From Crambe crambe (Eukaryota; Porifera; Demospongiae; Poecilosclerida; Crambeidae), in assembly GCA_963924555.1 (NCBI GenBank), contig OZ004588.1, positions 5,918,205 through 5,982,204 of the forward strand: DNA of 64,000 bases, in the 5' to 3' direction. The notes under the pieces were generated by a model. The model was not told the origin of the DNA. It did not search any database and saw only the letters and a list, made by a program, of their open reading frames with translations. The position numbers were made by a program, and so were the translations under genes. This document shows, one piece after another, positions 23,559 to 36,042 of this stretch (positions within the stretch are counted from its first letter, which is position 1; each line of letters starts with the position of its first letter).

Positions 23559-26500
23559 ATGAGTTCAGAGGGTGCTGACTTCTCTGTTGGCAAGGTTGCC
23601 TTAGCTGTGGGCTATTTAAATATCTCCCTCGAAGGCTATGTGGCCTCTGGATGGAATTACATGACTGATCACTACTCCAAATTCACCATTGCCACATGGT
23701 TCTCAATCATCCTACATGAGGTGAGTAATCATCAGTTATAAAACAACAATAACAACAACAACAACAATAAGATAGCTTATATGTTTGCTGCAATAATATT
23801 TCTTACACATAGTCACATAGTCACATTATGCTTGCATTGAAAATTGAAAAGCACTGAAGTGCTAACCCTCAATGCACGCATAAGGCACCAAGTGTTACAG
23901 TAAGAGTGCACATAATGCAATTGAGTGAGCAGTGTCCATGCTACAGCTGATTAGTTGATGAGGAGCATACAGTCCACTTCTCATTTTGCAATCATCAGTA
24001 TTATTTGAAGATGGCCACTGTATACATGTGCTGAAGCACAGCTTATAAAGGCTTATATACACATTGATATATGCAAAGCAAGTTAGTTCACTAAAACACT
24101 CCACTAGCTATGAATTTCATTATGCTGGCAGCTGTTCCACAGACACAGAGCTCACCTATACCTGTAGTCTTGCTATTAGATGAGTGGGTAATGGTCGGTT
24201 ACATATAGTACGTACACTATGCGGGCTGCAAATCTTGCCTTCTTTCTGAAATAAAGCCTTATCTAAAAATATTGGCTAGCTACATTTAAACACTGAAGAG
24301 TATCGTGTAGACATCATTAAGACTACTCTAGTCGCTACTGGCTGCAGACTCGATGATCAAAAAAAAACTGATGACAGACACACAGACACAACTCACTACT
24401 CTAACCGGTTACCCTCGGTGTGCATGTGTGCTGAGGGTTAATTAAGTGTGCAATATTTGACTGTGTGTAGAGTTATGGCATGCTATATCTGTTTCATTAG
24501 TTAACTCTTTATAGATTGTGTACTTTGGTTTGTGTCTTCCTGGTTTCCTGGCACAATTCATTCCATTCATGAAGAAATTCAAGATACAGCAGGTTAGTGT
24601 GTGTTGATATGATTATGTTATTTCAGTGGTTATTTTAGTGCTAAAACTGTGCAGTACATGCTTCAGTAGAAATACCGTACAATTTTTAGCATCATTAGAA
24701 CTTCAGCAGAGTGTGTTGTGAACCCTATAAGTTTGAAGCTTGGAATTTGGTCAAAAAAAGACAAAAATGAACCTCTGAGTATTAGGAGAGGTCCTACCAT
24801 GAATATAATTGATGTTGGTCTAGTGGTTAGTGAGTCAGGTGATTCACATCAGGTGTTATTAGTATCACTTCATGTGCGTGAGCTCGGTAGTAGCTAGCTG
24901 TACTGTATTCAATGATGTGTAACTGTGTAAAAAACAAGACTTCAAAGCATATTAATAGCCCGTAATTGAGTATACCTATGTACATAAGTCCTAGCTAGAC
25001 CAAAACCTTTTAGTATAAGGGAAAAATCATTTCTTGAAATGAAAAAAAGATGTAGGGATGACCACTGCTCAAAAAAGTAAGGAAACAAGAAGGATGGAAA
25101 TGGGATCAATCTTTGTTCTGTATATCCAGCCAACAATCCCTACATATACACACATTACTACACTATAATCTGAAGCTACCTGATGTATATGTAGGGATTG
25201 TTGGCTGGATATACAGAACAAAGATTGATCCCATTTCCATCCTTCTTGTTTCCTTACTTTTTTGAGCAGTGGTCATCCCTACATCTTTTTTTCATTTCAA
25301 GAAATGATTTTTCCCTTACTTGTTCCTGGTCTTTTTTCCTCTCTTTTATGGTTTTAGCTATTCTTCTATGTGTATGCAGGGTTCTCCAATAGTTCTCCAG
25401 CATCATTATCAACGAGTCAAGGTGTTGTGTTATTGTTGAGCTATACTTGGAGGTCGAAGGAAGATGCTGAAATAGAGTTTACCGTCGTGAATCTAAATCC
25501 CCGAGTCGATACAGTAGTCTATCTAGCTAGAGCTAGCTAGCTAGAGACACCTGAGTAATATTATAATTTCGAATAATTGGATATCAAATACATGCGCATG
25601 CGTATTATAGAAAAGATGGCTTCCTAATTGAATTAGTCGAGTGCTGTGCTCCGTAGTGTCTCCTTTTTCATCTACTCTTTCGAGGATCAACGAGTAGAAA
25701 AGATCGTAGTTCGTAGAATTTGGAGTGGATTTATCCTGAAATCATAGCTGTAGCTTGAGTGGTTCGAGAGATATGGTTGTCTAAGAAGAAGAATAATAAT
25801 AGAGAAGAAGAAGAATCGCAGTGATTTACCTGCTTGCCGTATTTCTGAAACGGTACGCTCCCTGGTCCTGAAACTTGGTCTGCACATTGTGGTAGGCTCT
25901 AGTAGGCTGGATAATCATTCACAGTAGCTTTTGTTAGGTCTAAGTGGGGGAACTAGAATTTCACTTTTGTATTAGTCTATAGGCGGCGCGCGCGGCCGTC
26001 CGAGTCATCCCTACATAGAGAGTGCTACAGCACTCTCTGATAAGTCTTCAAATTTTCAGTTGTTTTTATGAAACATTCCTATAACTAAATAATCTAACTG
26101 CTAGCTACGTATGTTCTTAGTGAAATTAACTTACTGCATGATCTGGTATAATGAAGGCTTCTGTTATTTCACATCTGCAGGATAAACCAGAATCATTCGA
26201 ATCACAATGGAAATGCTTGAAACTTCTCTTCTTTAACCATGTGTTTGTACAGGTGTGTGTGCCTTTATCACATAGAAACATGCAGCCATTTTACTGATGC
26301 ATGCATGGTTATAATGGCAAGTTGTACATTCTCACATCATGGATGGTGTCTTTTGCATTAATACTGTAGATACCAATGATTGCTGGAATATTCTTCTATA
26401 CTGAAATAGTAGGAACACCTTATGAGTATTGCTACATCCCAAAATGGTGAGATATAATGCAACAACCTTTCACTGCTGCATGATTATGCATTTGGTGTTC

Positions 26501-29500
26501 TTTACTACAAATGTTCTTAATAACACTCTATGCAGAGAGACTGGAATGATTATAAAGTACCCATTTCATGTTCACCTTTTTTTTCCACAATGCTGGAGCA
26601 CTGCAAATATCATGCATGTATGGTGGCTGTTTTGTGCCATTTCCTTCCGACATTCTAATACAACCTAATGCATGTATTCCATTAGTCTATAACCAAGCTA
26701 CTTCCACTTCAATTCCATGTACGTATGTGCCCATGTGCATGCACATCTTAGTGATATGGTCACTAAGGGATTGAAGGGGTACAGTGTACGTACTATGTAT
26801 GGCTGTGAGAATTACTGGGTGCATGCTAGATTGATCATTAGGCAACTAAATATTTCTCTAACTCAGCTACTCATGCAGTATTGGGCATGAACTCCTGGTA
26901 TTGGAAGGAATTTGGGGGGTTTACGAAGAAATTGCTGAGTGATGTAAGATGCTGGGGGAGGGGGGAGTTAGTTTGGAGCATAGCATGATTGATGAAGTGG
27001 AGTCGATAGGTCTGATGAAGGAGTGTCAGGTATGGATGAATGGTTTTGAGTGGTGGTGGGGAGTCTGTGTGTATAAAAAAAGATATTTGATGGCAGGACA
27101 GCGAGAAGACACTGAAGAAGTTTGTAGAAAAACTCCTTTAGATTGACTGTGCTGATACATAATCCAGTTCCAATTCTTGTGAGTGCATGCAGATGAGTCT
27201 ATATATAGAGAGGTTCCATCTAGATCCTCCGAAGCACAAAATTAGGTATGGGTTGCTTCCTCAACTCTGATGTCCTAATAGAGGTTGCAATCCCAGTATA
27301 TATGTATGTGCTTCCATCCTTTGTTCAGTGTGCTGTCCCAAAGCTTGAGCCACTGGTAACCATAGATTATTCCTTGCAAATATTGATAGCTAGATTAGCC
27401 TGGCCACAGATTAATTGAACCTTGATAATCTGTGGTTAACCATATATTCACTGAACATGAACCCTGAGTCAAACTAGCTAATGCATGGCCGGAGGCACTG
27501 CTACAGCTGGTACGGCCATGGCCGTACCACCATTCAGAGTTTTTTTTTGTTTTGTTTTGTGTGTGTGTGTGTGTGTGTGTATGCAATTTGAATAATAACA
27601 ATGACTTATAAGTTAGTACATGGCATTGCCTAGATTATACCAGATTGAAATTGATAACTGGAACCACTACTAATGAGCTGGCTCCGTCTCCAAAGAATCA
27701 TGGCTGTAGATGTAAACAGTGTGTACAAATGTGGAATTCGATATTACATTTTTCATGTCATTTTATTTTATTCCTCCTTGCCATATCCATGCTCCTGATT
27801 AAACTTTGAACTTTGAACCGCTCTGAACCAGTTATATAATTATTATAGAGTGGACTGTTATTAGAATGGAATAGAGGTGGAAGTATGTTGGAATCGAAGT
27901 GGAAATGCTATTGAAATCAGTGCGAGTAGCTATAAAAAGTTAATAGCATGAATCACAAAGCATATGGCCATAAGAGAGATCACATGATCCACATGACCAT
28001 GAGTGCAGTTTCAACAAATACTGTATTAGAAAGAGGTGGAAAAATGGCGGAAGGAAATGGCCCGAAACAGCCACCATAACATGATCATGCATAAGCATTT
28101 CAGAGATTCCACGTCGAGAAGTTCCATTCCAATTAGAAATTATTCATAGCTAGCTACACTGTTATCTATTTTATAGGTATATCGTCCTGGCCCAGTTGTT
28201 TGGTTGCCTAGTGTTGGAGGACACTTGGCATTTCTTCATGCACCAAGTGCTCCATCACAAGAGAATCTACAAATATATCCATAAAGTCCATCACAACTTC
28301 CAGGCTCCCTTTGGGATGGTGGCTGAATATGCTCACTGGTGTGAAACCATGAGTAAGTTATTTTATATCCATAGAGATAATTTTTGATGATGTACTTACC
28401 TATGGCTAGCTCAGTAGGAATTTTCGTATGATTATTGACACAGAAATTTGTTTCATTTGTTGCTGCTTGATCTTCCCTCACTTATAGCTACTGTAAAAAT
28501 TACCGAATAATGTAGCCATAATAATAACCAATAATTATTATAATGGACTGAAGGTCAAGTACATGACTGAAAATGAATACCCCTAAGACTCCATCCTGGC
28601 TGATTGACTATTGCATGGATTAATCAAGCCTGTAGGAAGCAAAATTTTAATGGTCAGGCCAGGATGTGGGTGTGGTCAAGTGAAATGGGTGTGGCTACAT
28701 AATATTCTGCATAAAATTATGCTGGTGAACATTTTAGGTGTGTTGAACGTTATAGATAGAGTTTTGAGCAGTGACTGGCAACTTGCTGATTCCCTTTTGA
28801 TATACAAGACATGATGAATAACATACACCAAGGGTCACGAAGTGGCGAGAGGGCATGCAACTGCCAATGCTCTATACATATAGACGGCATAGTATAAATA
28901 TTAAATAGCTTAGTACATGGTAGGCTCTGTCAGCATATATGCCTGTTTACTGCAGTAAACTGTAGCTTATTATAGTACCATTTTATATATCACTACCTAC
29001 ACTAGTTGCATGCCCTCTCACTGCTTTGATTCCATTTCGACATGCATGACATGATGAATAACATGCACACAGCTGTGACATCTAGCTAAGTCAGCAAAAA
29101 AAAATGTTTTGCTGATTCCATTTCGACATGCATGACATGATGAATAACATGTAGCTACACAGCTGCTGCAGCCAGTCTGGCATTGACTTAGCAACATCTA
29201 GGTCAACATTTTTAGCATATTGATACTGAAAGAAAAGATGCCTGAAGCTTTTCTGGGGAAGAAATCGAGCCTGAGCCTGCAGTTATGGCTAGCTATATCT
29301 TTTGAGTAGCTAAACGGAAAAGTCCTGCTCTCATCAGACCTCGAGAAAGAGGAAATTACTAATATTTGTAGCTAGATATCAAAGCTACATATCTACCTAG
29401 CCTAGGTAGATATCAAAGCATATGGGCATGCAGTGTGCTTGAAAATTTAAGAATAGCATTATAGTTGAGTGAGCCCTAACGCTACTGGGTCAAAGGTTTA

Positions 29501-30246
29501 AAAGTGGTCAGGCCATGGCCTGACTGGCCTGACCGGTTGCTACGGGCCTGTTAATAGATTACTGTACATGATTACTAGATGCTGTGATGAAAGCAATGTT
29601 GATTTGAAAATTCTATATTATTGTGCATGCTTGACACTTCATAGTTTTGCTCCCCACCCCCCACCCCACCCACCCCATGCAGTCCTTGGAATGGGATTCT
29701 TGATAGGTGTGCTCTTCTTGTGCAACCACTTGCTTCTTATTTGGTTGTGGATGACAGTGCGTCTGCTTGAGACTATTGATGTTCATAGTGGCTATGACTT
29801 CCCTTACCTCAACCCCCTTCATCTCATTCCTGGATATGCAGGTATGTCTCTATGTCTCGGCTAGAAGTTAGTAAATGAGCGAATCCTATAATATTGTGAA
29901 AATTTTCATAGGATAGCTAAGTGGATGTGTGTTTATGATTTTTATTTGTTTTTATTTTCACTTATTTGTTTGTTTGTTTTTAAAGCCACAAAATCCACGA
30001 AACTTTCTGAGTCTGCAATGTGGCATAGCTAATACACACAGGGAATTTCTGTAGCTATATACAATAAAACCATACTACACAAAATTAATAGGTGCCCGTT
30101 TCCATGACTTCCATCACCATAACTTCACTGGGAACTATGCCAGCACGTTTCTCTGGTGGGATTGGCTCTTTGGCACTGATAAGCAGTACAGGGAGTTCCT
30201 AGCTGCCAGTGGACGTCAGAAAAAATCCACTGAGAAGACAAGCTAG
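23559..30246 (+). CDS. MSMO1: Methylsterol monooxygenase 1, copy A
   Basis: This ER di-iron enzyme oxidises C-4 methyl groups of sterol precursors. Seven exons give 292 aa (human 293): 23559-23720, 24515-24592, 26181-26252, 26370-26446, 28177-28352, 29683-29841, 30092-30246. It is recognised from [31 protein letters not shown] and [12 protein letters not shown], and from the full set of His boxes: HQVLHH, HKVHH and HDFHHH, within [20 protein letters not shown] and [19 protein letters not shown]. Fatty-acid-hydroxylase family members use these His residues to bind iron. Membrane segments surround [20 protein letters not shown] and [20 protein letters not shown] 5' non-coding intron is likely, because the acceptor just before the ATG is conserved in copy B. 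It belongs to a tandem duplication; both copies look functional. Confidence 0.96.
25018..25316. mobile_element. Foldback MITE, TA target duplication (copy 2)
   Basis: Same family as 3357-3665: AGGGAAAAATCATTTCTTG at the left and its complement at the right, TA on both sides (25016-25017, 25317-25318), and matching internal sequence such as GATGTAGGGATGACCACTGC. It lies in intron 2 of MSMO1 copy A. The matching intron of copy B shows related flanking sequence without the element, so it inserted after the gene duplication. Confidence 0.85.
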
Positions 30247-30394
30247 ACACCAACAGTTTAGCTAAGCATTTTAAAATTTATAATATTTCATGCAGATACT
30301 GTCCATTATAAGCTAGTCTTGATCATGTAATACAAAAATTTAAACTAACCTTATGTTTATAGATAGCTAGTAGCAAATTTCCATGTTCAACTCC

Positions 30395-30960
30395 TTTTCA
30401 AATTCCACTCCTTTCTTTATCCAATTCCTGTTCCAAATCAGACTGTTCCAGAACAGAATCTTCCTCAGTGAATATAGATATAGCTATATGCTTGGTTTTC
30501 CAACATCATAGCTACAGTAGCTTCGTTCAACTTCTGGAATATTGCTAACTGCTTTTTGTAAAGGTCTTCTTCCAGTAGAAATTTGATAGTGCATGTAGCC
30601 TAGCTAGCTACATACATAAGCTAATAGCTATTTATGTACTGTAGCTTTAATTTATGTTGAGTGATACTTAAAGCAAGTGCTTAATTCTCCGAATTTTAAC
30701 CAACAGAGGTAAGCTAGCTACATGTGACAATTGGAATATCCAAACTGCAACTACATAGGCTAATAGAATAATAAATATGATGATTGTGAATAGGTAGTGC
30801 AGTGAGCATACTCAGTATACCAGTGCTAAGCTACAGAAATTGTGCCATTGATAGCAGATGTAGCCAGCACTGCACGCCTCTTCTAAATTATTATTTTTGC
30901 AGCGAGCCCCACCCCCTTACGTTCCACGCACGTGAGGCGTGGTCTGATTTTTATAGGGGT
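30395..30960 (-). pseudogene. Degraded duplicate of the coiled-coil gene 5' part
   Basis: Strings such as AATTCCTGTTCCAAATCA, ACAGAATCTTCCTC, ATATGCTTGGTTTTCCA, AACCAACAGAGGTAA and CACGCCTCTTCTAAA follow in the same order as in exon 2, intron 1 and the start region of the coiled-coil gene at 21780-22600. They carry many small insertions and deletions, and no start codon equivalent survives. The similarity continues to 31140 (ACAGATGTGGTTAG; TTTCAGCTGGCAGAG, matching about 23030-23065), marking the left part of the second duplication unit. Confidence 0.8.
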
Positions 30961-31408
30961 GTGGCTTCGATATCAGCTGCTTTGACCTCAGCAACAGAAG
31001 GACAGAAGGCTGGAGAATCTGGCTTCACTCTACAAATAAGCCAATAAACAAGGTATACTGATTTTAGATTTAGCTAGTAATCGACCACAGATGTGGTTAG
31101 CTACTCAGCTTTCAGCTGGCAGAGAAAAGTAGAGAGTTATGATCAAAACTGCTGAGACTTATGAGCTCTATTTTGAAATATTCTATTAGCTAGCCACAGT
31201 AGCTTCTAACTTTGAGCTCAGAAGTCTTGGTTTCAGAAATATATGAACTGTACAGCTATTCTCTGATTCAATTAAGTGCCCTCCAACAGGGCTACTGAGT
31301 TTAGAACCTAATAATGTCAGTTGCCCTACCATTAACTCTTTAGTGCCATTGGTTTATAATAATATTGTGATGAAATGGTTTAGAAACGGTTTAGAAACAT
31401 GGCCATGG

Positions 31409-34400
31409 CAGTGGTGGATCTAGAAAATGGAAAGGGGGGGTTCCAATACTATCCGCGCGTAAGCGCGGAAAAATTTTTCCTGGCCACGCCCATTTTTATC
31501 TAACCACACCCATTTTGATTAAACCGCGCCCACTTGATGTGCACTGTACTGTGGGTACTAACTATCAACGCCACAACAGCACTGCAGACTTCAGCAACCA
31601 GTACTTCTCCGTGCCATACAGCTACTTCCAGCTACTTCGTGGGTGGCTACTTCGTGGGTGAAGTAAAGTAGCTACTTCGTGGGTGAAGTAAAGTACCATG
31701 TGACCAAGGTACTAGTATAATAAGCGCCAACATGCAACCAGCTAGCGGAGTATCTCGACTAGTATTGCTATACAAGACACAAGAAATATAATGTGAGTGA
31801 TAAATAACGAGCCTATAAATAAATTATTACACTTTCAGGTCTCCTGATTGTCATTATCAGCTAGCATGAATGGGAGCTTGATCCTCCTGGGATTAGCCTT
31901 GGCAAATTCTGTGACCAAACTCTTCATTTTGCAGGGAGAGGCAGTTAGTTCATTACAGCGATCACGATTGATTTTCATGAGAGAGAGAGAACTCAGCCTG
32001 GATTCACCCATTGTAGAACGGTGAGCAGTTTTAATCAACTTGAGTTGACTAAAGCTACGTTCACTCTGGCAAGAAGTGATTGGAAGAGTGAGAGCAATTC
32101 TAATCAAGGCATGTAAATTCGGGTATGTCATTGCACTGCACTGCTTGAATGAATCAATCAGTCTATCAGGGATATTAGACAAGCTACCTGAAGAGCTGCT
32201 CGAAGCACTTTTCCACTTCCTAATCCAATCACTATACTCTATTGAGAACATTGATGGGTTTGGCAGGTCAATGTCATAAAGGCTAACTGCTTCAGCAAGC
32301 TCAGTTGGAACTACAACATCATCATCTAGGAGCTTTACACACTCACTAGGAAGAAGATGGAGGAGACCTAGAGCATTCTTATGAGCTGGATTATTGACAA
32401 ATCTTTCTTCTAACTCTGAAATTACATGAGAGAGAAACTCATTGTACATCACTATCCTGTAATACTCTTCTGCATTGCCCGTTGATGGGTTTCCTCGATG
32501 TGCCATACGAGTGGTAACTCTGGGTTTTTGTATCTCAAAATCATCTCCATGCAACTTTTTGCCTAGTGATGTCACCTCCAATAAGACCTTATGAAATTCT
32601 CTCTGAGACTCCTCCCGCATTTTTTTCAAGGTGGATACAACAGAACTGACCATTTTGTATGCTTGCACAACGTCAACAGCTAGCTGTTGAAGCTTAACTG
32701 TCAGCTCCTTCAGCACTTGGAATATTTGAAGAAGAATGTAGAATGCAACAAGAAAAGGAGAGGACTGCAGTTGATAGAGAAACCCATTTGCTTTTGTGAT
32801 CGTTTCCCCATCCCAGCTCCAATCTAACCCCAAATCTGCATGCAGTGCAGGATGAACCATTGCATCAAGACATGCATTTACAGCAGGCACAAGCTGTAGG
32901 AAGGTGGCATAAGACTCAATACGTTCTACCCAGCGTGTTTTACATGCATCTTTCAACCTTTTACCTCGTGGTGTTGAATTGAGCTTGTCTATACATTTGT
33001 CCAGTAGACGTTGCCTTTTAGCTGAATAGTTGAAGAAGCGGGCAATTTCTCCGATGTAAGACTCTGCGTTTTTGAAGGCCTGGATTGTGCAAGCTGAAAC
33101 AACTGCCAAGTTTAGTCGATGTGAGGCACAATGATAATACATTGCTAACGGGGCAGATTGCTGAACAATAGCTTTGCAGCCAGAACGAGCACCAGACATG
33201 TTAGAAGCGCCATCGTAGCACTGACCACACATGTCTGACAAACACAGCTTATTTTTCTTCAACCAATTTAAGATAGACTTGGCTAATACCTCACCAGTGA
33301 TTCTCTTAACTTCAATGAAATCAACAAATACTTCTTTGACTTCATTATTGAAAACATACCTCAAGACTAGAGAGAGCTCTTCTTTGTTAGCAACATCAGT
33401 TACCTCATCAGCAATGATGGAATACAGCTTGGCTTGTTGGACTTCAGCAATGATTTCAGAACGAATGCTATTTCCTACTACATCAATCAACTCATTTTGT
33501 ATACCTTTTGACGTGTAACATGCATTCTTTGGAGATTCAGCTAGATGTTTTGCTAGAATAGAATCTGTTTCAGCTCTAAAACGAACTAACTGGATAAAAT
33601 TTCCCTCATTGAGAGATGATTCCTCCTTCCAGTTGATTCCGTCATCGCGATGACCTCTGAGAGCTAATCCCTGCTTACCACACAGAATAACTACCTTGAG
33701 TAGGGACTCGATAACACTCTGGTTGCGGTCCATTGTCTCCTGTAACTTGGTACATAGCATCACATCAACAGCTTTGGATGGATTTTCATACCGATTGAGA
33801 AACTCCTCCATTCTGGAAAGAGCAGCAAGGTGATAATCTTTCCTTGCATGAATCCCCACTTTCTCAGACATCTTGGTCCAAGCACAAAATGGCTTAGTAA
33901 CAAACAAACCAAGATTGTGACCACCAGCCGCAACAGGTGCAAAGAAAGCACAAGCACGACAAAAAGCCCCATCTGAGAAACTACTGTAGTGTAGCCATGG
34001 GTAATTCTTCAACCAAGTAGGCTGAAATTGGCGGTATGAGCTTGATTCACAAGGGCGAGTGCGAGGATAGGTTGAGGCATCCTGATCAGGCTCTGTTTTG
34101 AGAACACTATACTTGTGGTCTCTAGGAAGCTGGCTTAAAACTGTACCTGCAGCAAATAGCTTACCAATATCACACTCTTGATCAGCAAGTGAAGAAGAGA
34201 GAAGAGTGTTGTCAGTATTGGTAGTTGAACCAGCACCACCTACATTATTGTGCCAGGCATGCATAATTATGCGTGTGTGCCCTGTTTCAGTTTCATTCTG
34301 TTTTTTATACTCACCACTGCTGCTTTGTATGTCACTGGGAGTTGCAGCTCCTGTTGAGACAGTGGCTACTGAGTTTGACTCATCTACTCAGAAAATTTAA

Positions 34401-34792
34401 TGATTAATGATCAATGCTAATTTTTTATCCATGGAATACCTAGTCTGCTCTTCTTAGATTGAAAGAAAGATGTAATATTACACTGAGAATGAGATGGCTT
34501 CTTCCTGCTCATTTTGGTCAATGGTCTAAAAGATTATACAGCACGGGAAATTCCCTTTCTAGCTAACTTGTACGGGAAATTCCCTTAGGCTCGCGGGCCC
34601 CGCCCTTCGCGATCGATCGAATTCGCGCAAACGTAGAGAAGATCGAATTCAGGCAGTTAGCTAGACTGTAGGCCTAGATTAGGAGACTGTCTGTAGTGAG
34701 TTGCTTAGACTACATTTTTTAGATTCTGCCAGCCTTATTGTATGAAAGGGGGGTTCCATGGAACCCTAGGAACCACCCTAAATCCGCCACTG
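31409..34792. mobile_element. Complete-looking autonomous hAT transposon, 3.4 kb
   Basis: The inverted ends are CAGTGGTGGATCTAG (31409-31423) and CTAAATCCGCCACTG (34778-34792), 13 of 15 bases matching. CATGG directly flanks both ends (31404-31408, 34793-34797), consistent with a 5-bp target duplication as reported for some hAT lineages (8 bp is more usual). Inside is a single uninterrupted transposase gene on the minus strand. The element splits the second duplication unit between the coiled-coil relic and MSMO1 copy B. With an intact frame and both ends present, it may be recently active. Confidence 0.88.
31835..34512 (-). CDS. hAT-family transposase with TTF-type zinc finger
   Basis: The main frame (31835-34281) is intact. 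Two short upstream exons, 34440-34512 and 34315-34383, join in phase 1 with GT-AG sites to give 862 aa. Order: MSRKKPSHSQ then CNITSFF (PCNA-box-like, residues 10-17); a Ser/Thr-rich linker; TTF/BED-like zinc finger with FCRACAFFAP (Cys155, Cys158) and later His; RNase H-like core with IADEVTDV (Asp about 339), CYDGASNMSG (Asp about 404) and CASHRLNLAV. A C-terminal hAT dimerisation region follows: LTLPITSCQSERSFSQLK, whose Glu (about 788) is probably the third catalytic residue, then STMGESRLSSLSLMKIN. The type is close to the ZMYM/KIAA1586-like hAT transposases. If the upstream exons are wrong, translation could start at 34264 (809 aa). It has no internal stops, so it is either active or domesticated; the flanking inverted ends favour a transposon. 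Confidence 0.93.
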
Positions 34793-36042
34793 CATGGTAT
34801 TTAAAAACCTTCATGTCTTGATCTCAATATCTAACTATTATACGCTAGAAGGGCAGCTAAGAATCTGAACCAGACTCCTAAAGCATATAGCCCTTTTATT
34901 AGCAGTATTTTTTATACTATGGAAATTTACAAAATCAAATCGGTGTTTCCCCAGTATACTAAATGTAAGGCAGGCCGCTTTGTTTGGATAAAGAAACTTC
35001 TTATGAAAATACACTTAAGCACCCTTTTGAAAGTAAGGCAAAGTGGGGCTATTTCGAATGGCAGGCTATTCCGAAGGGTCAAATATTTTCAAAATTCCAT
35101 GAGCTTACGAGCTCCATTTTGAAAGATTTATAGTAGATTATATCCTTCAACATTGAGCTCAGAAGTCTCAGTAGTTTCAGAAATATTTGAACCTACGGAA
35201 TAGCCCCGCCGTTCGAAATAGCCCCCCTTTACCTTACAGACTCTGCAAAATGTATGCTAAGCTGCATGCTATAGCTAAGAACCATTAGCTGTACTATGCC
35301 ATATAAGGCCATGGTAAATAAATTACTCGTTTCTCAGGCAAAAACTGTCAAATGAGTAGGTAGGGAGGCTATTTTAAATATTTATTTAATTAAAGGGGTG
35401 CTCCTTATATTAAGGCCATGGTAATTTAATTCCTTGTCTCTCATAAAAAAATCATCCACAAATTGAGGAGGGAGGTATAAAAAGGATGTAGTCAAATGCC
35501 ATTTTCGAAGAGCATTAAGAGAGCTAGCTAATTTGAACTTTGACCCTAATCTTTTTTCTTGGGGAAGGCATCAAAATTTGAGGAAGGAGGGCCTGAGAAA
35601 CAGTTAAATAAATTACTGTGGCCTAAAATTGTCTTTTTTCCACCTCATCTGCCACACATCATGACCAGCAGCATGAAATGATGTAGCTGTAGTCCAAAAA
35701 TTGCATGATTGAGTTCAGTAAGCAAATTTATAGCCTTCATGGTCTGATATGCCACAATTATTATATGGTATGATTGTAAGCAAATGTAGAGCTTCCATGG
35801 TAGATATAGCATAATAGGAAACACGTCATCAATCAACATGCAAAAGGTTTACATAGCTATGTATATTGTTATCCCTCCAAACTGTCAGGCCATGGTCTGA
35901 TCTGACCGCAAACCATAAATCAAATCAGAAAAAAATAAGGAAAATTTCATGAAAAATAATAACCATTAGCATAAAATCTACAATGAAAAATCCAGTTTTA
36001 GCTTCTCTTTTCACTCTTCCAGCTCTTGTTTGAGGCAGCACA
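34793..36042. other. Upstream region of MSMO1 copy B
   Basis: The right half (35700-36040) is similar in order to 23230-23558 before copy A (GAGTTCAGTAAGCAAATTTA; CATGGTCTGATC), so it is the duplicated promoter and 5' UTR region, ending in the acceptor CACTCTTCCAG. The left half holds a repeat also seen at 63186-63271 (TTTATCCAAA / TTTGGATAAA with an adjacent C/G run) and the small inverted element at 35033-35235. Confidence 0.55.
35033..35235. mobile_element. Short inverted-repeat element
   Basis: The left end GTAAGGCAAAGTGGGGCTAT and right end (inverted: GTAAGGTAAAGGGGGGCTAT) match with three differences; the arms continue through TTTCGAA and GGCTATTCCG. The interior (GAGCTC, GAGCTCAGAAGTCT, TTTCAGAAATAT) reappears without ends at about 31160-31250, on the other side of the hAT transposon. 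Confidence 0.65.

Noticed and set aside
30802-31047. Plus-strand frame of 81 codons
   Set aside because: It lies in the decayed copy of the coiled-coil gene promoter; similarity to 22.5-23.1 kb explains it.
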